From Pantoea sp. Aalb (GTDB taxonomy: Bacteria > Pseudomonadota > Gammaproteobacteria > Enterobacterales > Enterobacteriaceae): a stretch of 64,000 nt of DNA. Positions 1 to 9,545 of the stretch are shown in pieces. Location: the NCBI RefSeq assembly GCF_009829985.1, contig NZ_SZZU01000001.1:310001-374000 (forward strand), written 5' to 3'. Position 1 is the first letter of the stretch; every line of letters begins with the position of its first letter. The notes beneath the pieces were generated by a model. That model was not told the DNA's origin. It ran no database searches and was given only the letters and a program-made list of their open reading frames with translations. The position numbers and the translations under genes are program-made.

Positions 1-1
1 T

Positions 2-646
2 AATTTTCATGAAAAAACAGTACGTGGACAATATACATCTGGGTTTATACAAGGTAGGAAAGTACCAGGATATTTAGAAGAAGAAGGAGCAAATAAACAT
101 AGTACTACTGAAACTTTTGTAGTAATTCGAGTTGATATTGATAACAGACGATGGTCAGGTGTCCCGTTATATTTGCGTACAGGTAAACGTTTATCGACTA
201 AATGCTCTGAAATTGTAGTTTACTTTAAAAATATAGAAATGAATTTATTTAAAGATTATTATGTAAAATTACCACAAAATAAATTAACTATTCGTCTACA
301 ACCAGATGAAGGAGTAGATATTGAAATTTTAAATAAGGTGCCTGGTTTAGATCATAAGCATAAATTACAAACTACTAAACTTGATCTAAGTTATTCAGAA
401 ACTTTTACTCAATCACATTTAGCTGATGCATATGAGAGATTACTTTTAGAGAGCATGCGTGGTATTCAAGCACTTTTTGTCCGTCGTGATGAAGTAGAGG
501 CTGCTTGGAATTGGGTTGATTCAATTATTGATGCATGGAGCACAGATACAAATTCATTAAAATTATATAAGGCTGGAACTTGGGGACCAATAGCTTCTGT
601 AGCAATGATTAGTCGTGATGGGCGTTCATGGAATGAATTTAAATAA
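2..646 (+). CDS. zwf: Glucose-6-phosphate 1-dehydrogenase, C-terminal part (5' end outside window)
   Basis: This enzyme oxidises glucose-6-phosphate with NADP+ to 6-phosphogluconolactone, the entry to the oxidative pentose phosphate pathway in the cytoplasm. The frame is open from base 2 to a TAA at 644-646, giving 214 codons. The first ATG (173) is internal, because conserved G6PD sequence lies upstream of it: GQYTSG, KVPGYLEEEGAN, TETFVVIRVDID, and then GVPLYLRTGKRL across the ATG. Enterobacterial Zwf has about 490 residues, so roughly the last 44 percent is present. The end (SWNEF) is intact. The next gene on the same strand is ptrB, as in E. coli once the intervening edd-eda-purT-yebEFG block is removed. 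Confidence 0.96.
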   Translation, partial: NFHEKTVRGQYTSGFIQGRKVPGYLEEEGANKHSTTETFVVIRVDIDNRRWSGVPLYLRTGKRLSTKCSEIVVYFKNIEMNLFKDYYVKLPQNKLTIRLQPDEGVDIEILNKVPGLDHKHKLQTTKLDLSYSETFTQSHLADAYERLLLESMRGIQALFVRRDEVEAAWNWVDSIIDAWSTDTNSLKLYKAGTWGPIASVAMISRDGRSWNEFK

Positions 647-800
647 CTATTTATATTAGTTTTTTTATTTATTATATATATTTAACATAACTTACTATAT
701 ATATTAATATATTTTTCTTTTAAAAAATTAACTTAATTATCAATTAAAAAAATATATTAATATAAATGTATGTTATAAGTGATGTTCAAGTGAGAAATTT

Positions 801-824
801 AAAATAAAATAAAATAAAATAAAA
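801..824. repeat. Pentamer tandem repeat (AAAAT)n
   Basis: Four perfect AAAAT units (801-820) followed by AAAA. It lies in non-coding sequence between zwf and ptrB and is typical of replication slippage in AT-rich DNA. Confidence 0.9.
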
Positions 825-912
825 CAATCTTTTTAAGATATGAATAGCAATTAACTATTAGTATTTAACCTAAAATTTTCTTTATAAATCTAATTTTTAT
901 CAAAAGATAATA

Positions 913-950
913 AATCTTTAATCTTTAATCTTTAATCTTTAATCTTTAAT
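913..950. repeat. Heptamer tandem repeat (AATCTTT) x5.4
   Basis: Five perfect AATCTTT units from 913 to 947, followed by a partial AAT. The spacer is non-coding. A similar heptamer array (TCTTTAT x3) occurs upstream of ydeP at 50701. Confidence 0.92.
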
Positions 951-1362
951 TAGAATAATGTAATCTTAAAATATTAGTAATATTAATCGTTTTTTATCAT
1001 AAATAAAATATTTATTTATATGTAAATATATACTTATAATTTTTTTTATTAGTGAATCATAAATAATGTAATGAATATCTATTATAAAAAAAATATATGT
1101 TAATAATATTATTGTTTTTATGGTAATATAAATATATTTAATTTTGATATTAGAAATAATAATTTATTTATTGAAAATTTTTAATAAATTTAAGTGAAAA
1201 CAATATTAATTCATATTTTATTATTTAATACCAATTTTAGTGATATTATATTTAATAGATTATATTTTATTAAATTTTATTAAATTATAAATTAATCATA
1301 ACGATAATACTTATATTTATTTTAAGAAAAATTATATGATAATTATTTACTAAGTAAAACAT

Positions 1363-1378
1363 AAGGAGTATTAAGGAG
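1363..1378 (+). promoter_or_regulatory. Duplicated Shine-Dalgarno in front of ptrB
   Basis: The 10-bp string TAAGGAGTAT occurs twice in tandem, giving AAGGAG at 1363-1368 and again at 1373-1378. The second lies 5 nt before the ATG at 1384 and fixes the start. A near-consensus SD is uncommon among the weak AT-rich sites elsewhere in the window. Confidence 0.7.
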
Positions 1379-1383
1379 TATTG

Positions 1384-3453
1384 ATGAATCAACCGCAAGC
1401 TAAAAAAATTGCCCATATTATGAATATGCACGATGATACACGTATCGACAATTATTATTGGTTGCGAGATGATAATCGACAAAATGTTGAAGTACTTGAT
1501 TATTTAAGTATAGAAAATCAATATAGCCAGACCATAATGTCTCTGCAAAATAATTTACAAAATAATCTTTTATCTGAAATAATAAACCGTATTCCAGAAA
1601 AAGATTACTCTGTACCTTTTACAAAAAATAAATATAGGTATCAAACTCGTTACGATGTTGATAATGAATATGCATCTTATTTTCGGCAATCAGTAGATAA
1701 AGAACAAAATAAAGAACCGTGGGAATTATTGTTAGATTGTAATGAACGTGCTTTACAAAGTAATTTTTATAATATAGGAGCATTAAGTATTAGCCCTAAT
1801 AATTTAGTAATGGCTGTTTCTGAAGATTTTATTTCTCGTAGATTATATGAAATAAGATTTTTGAATCTTGAATATAATAATTGGTATCCAGAAGTATTAA
1901 TTAATTCATCAGAAACATTTGCTTGGGCTAATAATTCACATTCTATATATTATACACGTAAGCATTGTAAAACATTGCGTACATATCAAATATGGAAGCA
2001 TGAATTAGGACAACCTCAATCTACAGATCATTTAATATATGAAGAAAATGATGATAGTTTTTATCTTAGTATTCATAAAACCACTTCTGAACAATTCATC
2101 CTCATTCAGTCTTTTAGTACTACAACTAGTGAAATTCAATTAATAGATGCTAATTACTCTAATAATAAACCCAAAATATTTACTCCAAGGGAAAAAAATC
2201 ATAAATATAAAATTGATCACTATCATAATCAATTTTATATTCTTTCTAATAAAGATGGAAAAAATTTTGGTTTTTATCGTAGTGTTTGTTTTAAAAAAAA
2301 CAATAATTGGAAGAATATTATCCCTGCACGAAATAATGTTTTTTTAAAGAATTTTCAAATTTTTTGTAACTGGTTAGTTGTAGAAGAAATTAAACATGGC
2401 TTACATACTTTACGTTATATAAACTGGAAAGATCATAAAAGCTATGATATTTCATTTACAGATCCTACTTATACCACATGGCTGGAATATAATTCATTTC
2501 CAGATAATGATCTACTACGATATGGTTATTCATCAATGACAACACCTAGCACTATATTTGAATTAAATATGAACACTGGTAAGCGTCAAATTTTAAAACA
2601 AATGTTAGTAACAGGATTTAAAGCTCAACACTATAAAAGTGAATATCATTGGATAACAGTACGTGATGGCACTAAAGTGCCAGTTTCTTTAGTATATCAT
2701 CGTAAGTTTTTTAAATTAGGTAAGAATCCTCTTTTAGTATATGGCTATGGTGCTTATGGAAGCATTATTGATGCTGATTTTGAGTGCAGCCGTATAAGTT
2801 TATTAGAACGAGGCTTTATTTATGCTATCATTCACGTACGTGGTGGTGGAGAACTTGGACAAGAATGGTATGATGATGGTCGGTTACAAAATAAAATGAA
2901 TAGTTTTACTGATTTTATAGATGCTACTAAAGGTATAGTAAAAAAAGGTTATGGTAATCCCCAAAAATTATATGCAATGGGAGGTAGTGCTGGTGGTTTA
3001 CTAATTGGAGCAGTAGTTAATATAGCTCCACATTTATTTCATGGTATTGTTTCTCAAGTACCATTTGTTGATGTATTAACAACTATGCTTGATCCATCAA
3101 TTCCATTAACTACAAATGAATATGATGAATGGGGTAATCCAGAACAATCCATATTTTATAAATATATTCGTAAATATAGTCCATATGATAATGTTGAAGC
3201 TAAAGCTTATCCACATATGTATATTACTACTGGTTTATATGATTCCCAAGTACAGTATTGGGAACCAGTAAAATGGGTAGCAAAACTACGAGAATTGAAA
3301 ACTAATGATTCGTTATTACTCTTATATATTAATATGAATTCTGGGCATAGTGGGCAATCTGGTCGTTTTAAATATTATGAGATTTTATCTCAAGAATATA
3401 CTTTTTTAATTAGCTTATCGAAAGATGGTTTTCCATTATTAAAAAATAATTGA
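1384..3453 (+). CDS. ptrB: Oligopeptidase B (protease II), prolyl oligopeptidase family
   Basis: Cytoplasmic serine peptidase (family S9A) that cuts small peptides after Arg and Lys. The protein has 689 residues; the E. coli enzyme has 686. The N-terminal half matches the beta-propeller gate, beginning with the conserved DTRIDNYYWLRDD. The catalytic alpha/beta hydrolase half carries VYGYGAYG, HVRGGGELGQ, the nucleophile in GGSAGG (Ser535), the acid in YDSQVQYWEP and the histidine in SGHSG. The ATG at 1384 is chosen over the in-frame TTG at 1381 because of family alignment and the SD at 1373. It ends toward holE, as in E. coli. It looks fully functional. Confidence 0.96.
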   Translation: MNQPQAKKIAHIMNMHDDTRIDNYYWLRDDNRQNVEVLDYLSIENQYSQTIMSLQNNLQNNLLSEIINRIPEKDYSVPFTKNKYRYQTRYDVDNEYASYFRQSVDKEQNKEPWELLLDCNERALQSNFYNIGALSISPNNLVMAVSEDFISRRLYEIRFLNLEYNNWYPEVLINSSETFAWANNSHSIYYTRKHCKTLRTYQIWKHELGQPQSTDHLIYEENDDSFYLSIHKTTSEQFILIQSFSTTTSEIQLIDANYSNNKPKIFTPREKNHKYKIDHYHNQFYILSNKDGKNFGFYRSVCFKKNNNWKNIIPARNNVFLKNFQIFCNWLVVEEIKHGLHTLRYINWKDHKSYDISFTDPTYTTWLEYNSFPDNDLLRYGYSSMTTPSTIFELNMNTGKRQILKQMLVTGFKAQHYKSEYHWITVRDGTKVPVSLVYHRKFFKLGKNPLLVYGYGAYGSIIDADFECSRISLLERGFIYAIIHVRGGGELGQEWYDDGRLQNKMNSFTDFIDATKGIVKKGYGNPQKLYAMGGSAGGLLIGAVVNIAPHLFHGIVSQVPFVDVLTTMLDPSIPLTTNEYDEWGNPEQSIFYKYIRKYSPYDNVEAKAYPHMYITTGLYDSQVQYWEPVKWVAKLRELKTNDSLLLLYINMNSGHSGQSGRFKYYEILSQEYTFLISLSKDGFPLLKNN

Positions 3454-3480
3454 TTATTATGAATAGGTTTGTAAGGTATT

Positions 3481-3512
3481 TGAAATAATATTTCACATGA
3501 AATATTATTTCA
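3481..3512. terminator. Perfect hairpin between convergent ptrB and holE
   Basis: A 14-bp perfect stem (3481-3494 with 3499-3512, outermost pair T-A) with loop ACAT lies 28 nt after the ptrB stop. No strong T-run follows, so terminator activity is inferred from position and symmetry. The rest of the 3454-3815 spacer shows nothing; exoX lies here in E. coli. Confidence 0.5.
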
Positions 3513-3815
3513 TTGATTCTAAATATGCTATTTTTTTACAAAAAAAAATTGAGGTTAATTTTAAGATTATTTTAAATTAACATATAAATATTTACTATAT
3601 TATGTTTAAATATTTCAGATTAATATCTGATATTATATTTAAATAAATTAATAATAAAACTATGATAGTAAATAATTATATATATGTTTTAACTACATAA
3701 TGAGAAGTTATTTATTTACCATAATTTTTACTAAAATAAAAATAGTACATGTAATTATTAAATTTAAATTACATTTAAGAATAAAAACATTTTTAATCTA
3801 TTTAATGATTAATTA

Positions 3816-4046
3816 TTATTTATATTCATATCGTAAGCAAGAAAAATTATGAGATATTGACCGGTAAAATATTAATCGTTGATTGAATAATTTTCTTAAA
3901 TCATTTGATTTATTATACTTTCTCTCTATCATTTTAATACTTACTGGCATATTATAACGTTCTTTAAAAGCTATGCTAGCAGCTATTAAATCAATTTTTA
4001 ATTTATTTTTATTTTCTTGAGAAAGGAAAGCAATATTGTAACTCAT
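3816..4046 (-). CDS. holE: DNA polymerase III theta subunit
   Basis: Theta is a small accessory protein that binds the epsilon proofreading exonuclease within the Pol III core. This protein has 76 residues, the same length as E. coli HolE. The central segment is strongly conserved (AFKERYNMPV), followed by the helix around LRKLFNQRL and the C-terminal LRYEYK, comparable to E. coli LPYEPK. It lies convergent to ptrB with the exoX position empty, which preserves the E. coli order and strand. HolE is dispensable in E. coli and usually absent from strongly reduced genomes, so its retention is notable. The short length makes the call rest on the motif plus synteny. Confidence 0.92.
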   Translation of the reverse strand: MSYNIAFLSQENKNKLKIDLIAASIAFKERYNMPVSIKMIERKYNKSNDLRKLFNQRLIFYRSISHNFSCLRYEYK

Positions 4047-4461
4047 ATTTTTCTTAAAATAATCTATTATTAAAGTTAAATTTTTAGGTTAGTTATTTAA
4101 ATTAATTTAAATAAGTTTTTATTTAATTTTGGAATTGATATAGTATCATACTCTTAAAATAAAAATTTATCAATTAAATTTAACATTTTTCATTTTCATT
4201 AAGATAAAACTTAAATTCTAGATATTAGATCTATTAATATTATTAATAATTGTATTTGTTATAGATTAAATGAATTTATTAATTTATAAATTTAAGTTAA
4301 AAACTCATGTTGTTATGAATAACATATGTTTTACATGTGCTACTAATTATTAAACTTAATATGACAAAGATCACAAATTTTATTACTTTTTCAATTTTAT
4401 TATTATTTAATTAATAAATAAACTTGAAAATCATTAATTTTAATTTATATTAATATAATAT
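4047..4461. other. Spacer upstream of the SdsR sRNA
   Basis: Almost pure A+T sequence. Nothing coding recognised. The segment just before 4462 would contain the sRNA promoter. Confidence 0.5.
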
Positions 4462-4562
4462 ATTTAATATAACTATATTTATAAGAAAGATACTTTAGCT
4501 TAAGGCTCTTTAGGAGCCATTTCCCTAGACCGAGTACAAATAATTGTATTCGGTCTTTTTTT
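4462..4562 (+). ncRNA. sdsR: Small regulatory RNA SdsR (RyeB)
   Basis: SdsR is a sigma-S-dependent, Hfq-binding sRNA of enterobacteria that represses several mRNAs in trans. The 3' half here is nearly identical to the E. coli RNA as I recall it: hairpin GGCTC-TTTAG-GAGCC (4504-4518), the single-stranded linker ATTTCCCTAGACC, then an 11-bp terminator stem (4527-4537 with 4546-4556, one G-T pair) followed by a T-run to 4562. ACTTTAGC upstream also aligns. Strand and place (holE - sdsR - proQ) match E. coli. The 5' end is uncertain: CTATATT at 4473-4479 could be a -10 box giving a shorter RNA from about 4486. This is the only GC-bearing patch in a 1.4-kb AT-rich spacer. Confidence 0.85.
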
Positions 4563-5501
4563 AGATAATAGTTTATATTATTTTGTAATAATATTGATTA
4601 TCTAAAATAGATAAAATCTAAAAATATTAATATAAATAAAAGAATACATTTAAAGATTTTTTATAAACATTATTGCCTTATATTCTAATTAATATTTCAT
4701 GAATATAATCAACTTATTTTATTCTGTATGTTTTAAAAATATTGCTATTTATAATTATATATAATATAACAATTAGTATTGTACTATTATTTAATTCTAA
4801 TATAAAGGAAAATGAAATAAATGTTTTATTTGAATATTTATATGGTTCTTATTTGAATAAATATTTATTATTTATAATAGTTATTTAAAATAAATACATT
4901 ATACACATATTATTAACTAATGCTTCAGTCTATGTATATATTTAATATATGATCAATTTTATAAATAAAGATTATAATTCTTATTATATAAAAATATAAA
5001 TTTATCAAGTAGTTCTACGTTTAAATATTTAGTAAGTTAAATTTTTTAAATTAAATTATTTTTATTTTTTTAGTTAAACTAATGATTAGTTAGTTAACTA
5101 TTTATCTATACTAATTAATAGTATTTTATTGTTAACTTAATAAATATTTTTATTTTTTATTTTAAAGAAATAAAAATATTTATTTCTTTAAAATATATAC
5201 ATTATTAAATAACTAATAATATATTTTCTTTCTCTATATCTATATTTTGTATTTAATTACATAATCCAAATAGTTAATATTTATATATTTTTTAAGCTTT
5301 TTATATATTAAAATGATTAGTTTCACCGTGATAATCATTAATGAAATAAGAGTAATTATTAATGATAAATTTGTTTGTGTTTTTAATTAAGTGATATTGA
5401 ACTGTTAAAAAAAATAAGTTTATATTTTTATATAAAAAATACATTAAAATTTAACATATTACATAATATAATCAAAAAATAGTTCTAATTAGGAAATTTT
5501 A
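4563..5501. other. AT-rich spacer between SdsR and proQ
   Basis: In E. coli the yebY/pphA/yebW/yebV/rsmF/yebS/yebT/msrC group fills this place. I could not recognise any remnant of those genes. The proQ promoter should lie in the last 200 bases. Confidence 0.5.
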
Positions 5502-6188
5502 ATGGAAAGTATATCTAAATTTAATAATAGTAAAGAAATTATAGCTTTTTTAGCAGAACGTTTCCCAGCTTGTTTTAAAGCTAAAGGTGAAGCAATACCA
5601 CTTAAAATAGGTATATTTCAGGATATAATTAAACGTATTCAAGATGAAAAACAATTAAGCAAAACGCAATTACGATTAGCTTTACGTCTTTATACTTCTA
5701 GCTGGCGTTATCTTTATAGTATTAAATCTGGAGTTAGTCGTATAGATCTTGATGGTAATGTTTGTGGTATATTGGAAGAGAAACATATTAAATATGCTTG
5801 CAAACAATTAGAAGAGGCTAAAATACGGTTTCAAGCACAACGTCAGGAATTACAAAAATCTAAAAAAACTAAAAAATATTTTTTTGAAATGCATCCATGT
5901 AATTCTATAGAACATAAATCTGGAGAACATAAAATAGAAAAAAAAATAAATAAAGAAAATATGTCTTCTTGTAATTTAAATTTAAATAAACTATCTAGTA
6001 TAGTACGTACTTTAGATTCTGAATCAATTCTTAATAATACAACTTTACAACCTGGTCAAAATATAAAAGTAAAAGCTGGTAAAAAATCTATAAATGCAAC
6101 TGTCCTTGAAATTACTAAAGATGGTATTAGAGTACAATTATCTTCTGGCATAGCTGTTATTATGCGCGCAGAACATTTGAAATTTTGA
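5502..6188 (+). CDS. proQ: RNA chaperone ProQ
   Basis: ProQ is a FinO-domain RNA-binding protein that stabilises structured sRNAs and mRNA 3' ends and affects osmotic regulation of ProP. It has 228 residues (E. coli 232). The N-terminal FinO domain (about 1-120) keeps NSSKE-like NNSKEIIAFLAERFP, PLKIGIFQDI, LRLALRLYTSSWRYL and the DLDG loop. A Lys-rich linker (about 121-175) is diverged. The C-terminal Tudor-like domain (about 180-228) keeps VKAGKKSINATVLEITKDG and RAEHL. It is followed 19 nt later by prc, the standard proQ-prc operon. A global RNA chaperone retained near an intact sRNA suggests RNA-level regulation still operates. Confidence 0.97.
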   Translation: MESISKFNNSKEIIAFLAERFPACFKAKGEAIPLKIGIFQDIIKRIQDEKQLSKTQLRLALRLYTSSWRYLYSIKSGVSRIDLDGNVCGILEEKHIKYACKQLEEAKIRFQAQRQELQKSKKTKKYFFEMHPCNSIEHKSGEHKIEKKINKENMSSCNLNLNKLSSIVRTLDSESILNNTTLQPGQNIKVKAGKKSINATVLEITKDGIRVQLSSGIAVIMRAEHLKF

Positions 6189-6207
6189 AATGGAGCCTGC
6201 AGTTTAC

Positions 6208-8259
6208 ATGAAGAAGAAAATATTAATATTAAGTACAATTACAGCAGGATTGTTATTAACAGCCTCATTTTCTATATTTAGTACAAATGAAATTATTCAT
6301 TATAATCAAATTCCTCAGCTAAATATAAGACCGGAATATCCTACTGTTACTAAAAGGATAGCTTCATATTTTTTTTATTCTCACTATCGTAAGTTTAAAA
6401 TCGATAATAAATTTTCAAAAGAAATTTTTTATAGATACCTTAATGCAATAGATTACAATCATAATCTATTGCTTACATCAGAAATAGCAAAATTTAATAG
6501 TATTAACATTACAGAAAAATTAATAAAAGGTAAATTAGATATATTTTATAACCTTTATAATTTAGTACAAAAGCGCCGTTTTGAATTTTATCGATATGCT
6601 TTAAGTGTATTAAATTGTCCGATGATATTTAATAATAATGACTTTATCGAAATTAACCGTAAAACATCTCCTTGGCCCAAGAACAAAAAAGAAATTCAAG
6701 CTTTATGGGATGATGAAATTAAATATAATGAATTCATCTTAAAAATAACTGGCAAGAAGGATGAAGAAATTCAAAAAAAATTATTTAAAAAGTATAAATT
6801 TGCCATACATCATCTAATACAAGGTAATAGTGAAGACGTATTCCAACTAGCAATGACTGCATTTGCTCATTCAATCGACCCTCATACTAACTATTTATCG
6901 CCAGATAATACTAATCAATTTAACTCGCACATAAATTTATCCTTAGATGGAATTGGCTTGTTATTACATATAGATGACAATGATCATATACTTATTGAAT
7001 CTATTGTACCAAATGGACCAGCAGCAAAAAGTAAACAATTTCATATAGGAGATCGTATTGTTGGTATTGGAAAAACAAGTAATTCGATAGAATCTATTAT
7101 TGGATGGCGTCTAGATAATGTAATATCTAAAATAAGAGGACCATATGGGAGTAAAATATCTATTAAAATCTTACCAGTAAATAAAGAAATGAAAATTAGT
7201 ATTATTACTTTAATACGTCAAAAAATTTATCTTCAAGATAATGCTGTAAAAAGTAATATATATTATATTGGTAAAAAAAAAATTGCCCTACTAAGAATTA
7301 GTAGTTTCTACTATGGATTAACTAATGATGTAAAATTACAGTTACAAAAACTGCAAAGACAAAATATTATTAATATAGTAATTGATTTACGTGCCAATGG
7401 CGGTGGACTACTAAAGGAAGCCATTTCTTTATCTGGTTTATTTATTCCTAACAGACCAATAGTATTAATTCGTAATAAAAATGGCTTAGTACATGAAGAA
7501 AATTCTAATAATAGCATTACATATTATAAAGGTCCCATGATAATATTAGTTGATCATTTTAGTGCATCTGCTTCTGAAATTTTTGCTGCTGCTATGCAAG
7601 ATTATGGACGCGCTCTGATTGTTGGTGAACGTACCTTTGGTAAAGGTACAGTACAAAAATATCAATTATTAAATCGTTTTTACGATCGCATATTTCATTA
7701 TAAATGGCCAACATTAGGTTCAGTACAATATACCACTCAGAAATTTTACCGTATTAATGGCAGCAGTACTCAATGTAAAGGTGTTAGACCAGATATATTG
7801 ATGCTTGATGATTTAGATGTTATAGAAAATATTGAAAAATATAAAGAAAATTCATTACCGTGGGATCGTATTAGCGCTATTAAATATACTAAAATTGGGA
7901 ATATTAGTCCATTAATTCCAAAGCTTACTAAGTTACATATTGCTCGTATTAAGAAAGATCCAAATTATCAGTATCTTATTAGATACATGAAGCATATTGT
8001 TGATAATATTAAAAATAAACCTCATATTATTTTTTTAAATCTTGAGAAATATAAAAAAAATTCTCTTAACAATGATATCAAATATTTAAAAAGTATTAAT
8101 AAGTATTATTGTATTGAATGGAAAACCTCATTAAAGAATTTGAGTCTAGTGCTTAAAGATCATAAAAAACGTGATTTTTACATAAATGAAACATTAAAAA
8201 TTGCTAATGATATGTCTAAACTAGAAACCAAACAAAATAAAATAAATTTAATTTTTTAA
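6208..8259 (+). CDS. prc: Tail-specific periplasmic protease (carboxy-terminal processing peptidase)
   Basis: Prc is a periplasmic serine-lysine protease that trims or degrades proteins from their C-terminus, including PBP3 and the peptidoglycan endopeptidase MepS. It has 683 residues (E. coli 682). It starts with a signal peptide (MKKKILIL then a hydrophobic stretch). A PDZ domain lies around 235-320 (GIGLLLH, GDRIVGIG, GWRLDNV). The catalytic domain carries DLRANGGG, Ser454 in FSASASE and Lys479 in TFGKGT. The ATG at 6208 is chosen because GGAG lies upstream and it gives a proper signal peptide. The in-frame ATG at 6190, 1 nt after the proQ stop, would add six residues. Confidence 0.95.
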   Translation: MKKKILILSTITAGLLLTASFSIFSTNEIIHYNQIPQLNIRPEYPTVTKRIASYFFYSHYRKFKIDNKFSKEIFYRYLNAIDYNHNLLLTSEIAKFNSINITEKLIKGKLDIFYNLYNLVQKRRFEFYRYALSVLNCPMIFNNNDFIEINRKTSPWPKNKKEIQALWDDEIKYNEFILKITGKKDEEIQKKLFKKYKFAIHHLIQGNSEDVFQLAMTAFAHSIDPHTNYLSPDNTNQFNSHINLSLDGIGLLLHIDDNDHILIESIVPNGPAAKSKQFHIGDRIVGIGKTSNSIESIIGWRLDNVISKIRGPYGSKISIKILPVNKEMKISIITLIRQKIYLQDNAVKSNIYYIGKKKIALLRISSFYYGLTNDVKLQLQKLQRQNIINIVIDLRANGGGLLKEAISLSGLFIPNRPIVLIRNKNGLVHEENSNNSITYYKGPMIILVDHFSASASEIFAAAMQDYGRALIVGERTFGKGTVQKYQLLNRFYDRIFHYKWPTLGSVQYTTQKFYRINGSSTQCKGVRPDILMLDDLDVIENIEKYKENSLPWDRISAIKYTKIGNISPLIPKLTKLHIARIKKDPNYQYLIRYMKHIVDNIKNKPHIIFLNLEKYKKNSLNNDIKYLKSINKYYCIEWKTSLKNLSLVLKDHKKRDFYINETLKIANDMSKLETKQNKINLIF

Positions 8260-8550
8260 AAAATTAAAATATTTAAAATTCATGTACTTATATACTAGGT
8301 TATATATATAAATTATTATATGTGTTTCAAACTTATATAGTTTAAAATATATGATATTTATTTTTCTTTTATTAATTTCTAATCTGCAGTAATATTCTTT
8401 TTATAATGATATTGATATAATAGATATTCATTCAATTAGTATTAAAATTTAATTATTTTAAAGCCTTTTAGGATTTAGTTTATATTAATTAATTATTAAG
8501 TGAACTAGAATGTCAGTAATATATAATTTTAAGCGATAATATTGATAGAT

Positions 8551-8719
8551 TAATATTGCAATGTTACATATGTCAATTTATCATACATCAAATATTAATA
8601 ACGTTGCTAATAACTTTTTTTGCAACACATCTTTAGTTGTAATATTCAGTTTTTTTGCAAAGAAAATATTAATAAATTTAGAAGCAACGATAACACATGA
8701 AATTTCTATGTTAATATAA
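8551..8719 (+). pseudogene. htpX: Relic of htpX (membrane zinc metalloprotease)
   Basis: Reading from about 8551 gives a run that aligns with the middle of E. coli HtpX: IAM..SIYHTSNINNVA against IAMPQVAIYHAPDINAFA, then TSLVV, and finally EATITHEIS against EAVIAHEIS, which is the zinc site. The frame closes with TAA at 8717-8719. The N-terminal membrane part and everything after the HEIS motif are gone. E. coli has htpX directly after prc on the same strand, so position and strand support the call. The HEXXH motif reads HEISM, losing the second zinc histidine. It is not functional. Confidence 0.75.
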
Positions 8720-9294
8720 TAAATTAGTCATTATGTTTAATATTTTTTAGTTCTAAGTTACTTTCTTGTATAATTAGAACTATATTCTTTAAAGAAGGTA
8801 TGCTAAAAAATAAATATTATTAAATGATTTTCATCATCAATAAATTATTTTTTATGTAAATTTATTTTAACTTTTAATTAATCATCATTAATTAATGTGA
8901 TTAAAACACTTTATAAAAATAGGATATACTTTTATTTTTTAAGTATTTAAAATACATTAATTTTTAATATAAGGATATTGAATTACTGTTTAATCCTAAA
9001 TTAATTTATATCTAGAGGTTTATAAAAAATTTATAAATTTTTATGACATCTTAAATGTTTACTTAACATAAGAAATTTTTAAGTATATAATTATATACAT
9101 TATTTGGAGTAAGTAAAAAATAAGTATTTTCTATTAATGGTTTTTAAAATTTAAATACAATACTGTGATAATAAATATTATTTATTTAAATAGATATTTA
9201 AATAAAATCATAGCTTGATGTATAAAAATTTCTAAATGTTTTAAGAAATCTTTTTTAAGTGATATTAAAAATTAAGGGTTAGGGAATTTACAAA
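8720..9294. other. Spacer and probable leader of cspC
   Basis: No coding remnant recognised; kdgR, mgrB, yebO and yobF lie here in E. coli. An 8-bp inverted repeat (8748-8755 with 8775-8782) is present. Cold-shock-family mRNAs often have long leaders, but no cold-box sequence could be identified. Confidence 0.4.
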
Positions 9295-9504
9295 ATGACA
9301 AAAATGAAAGGTCAAGTTAAATGGTTTAATGAATCAAAAGGTTTTGGTTTTATTACCCCTGTTGATGGTAGTAAGGATGTATTCGTACATTTCTCTGCTA
9401 TTCAAGGTAATGGGTTTAAAACTTTAGCTGAAGGTCAACAAGTTGAGTTTGAAATTCAAGATGGTCAAAAAGGTCCATCAGCAATTAATGTAACTACTAT
9501 TTAA
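9295..9504 (+). CDS. cspC: Cold-shock-like protein CspC
   Basis: A single OB-fold RNA/ssDNA-binding protein of 69 residues, acting as an RNA chaperone and constitutive Csp paralogue. The RNP1 motif KGFGFITP and RNP2 motif VFVHFSAI are intact. Nearly all residues equal E. coli CspC, including IQGNGFKTLAEGQ and EIQDGQKGP, which distinguish it from CspE. Its position between the prc/htpX region and yoaE matches the cspC locus. The start is fixed by AGGGA at about 9280. A GC-containing terminator follows. Codon conservation here is far above the window average, suggesting high expression. Confidence 0.97.
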   Translation: MTKMKGQVKWFNESKGFGFITPVDGSKDVFVHFSAIQGNGFKTLAEGQQVEFEIQDGQKGPSAINVTTI

Positions 9505-9545
9505 ATTAAAACATATTTTATATGTGTTATACTTAAAAACATCTT

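Larger units (their letters stand above)
647..1383. other. AT-rich spacer between zwf and ptrB with slippage repeats
   Basis: No coding remnant recognised. In E. coli the edd, eda, purT and yeb genes lie here. A 17-bp perfect inverted repeat (700-716 with 748-764, 31-nt loop) follows zwf and could aid transcript ending. Two short tandem repeats are listed separately. Confidence 0.6.

Noticed and set aside
1285..1482. Minus-strand open frame overlapping the ptrB start
   Set aside because: Low-complexity Ile/Asn-rich translation with no family resemblance, overlapping a clearly real gene.
6190..6207. Earlier ATG for prc, 1 nt after proQ
   Set aside because: It would put six residues (MEPAVY) in front of the signal peptide; GGAG lies correctly for the ATG at 6208.
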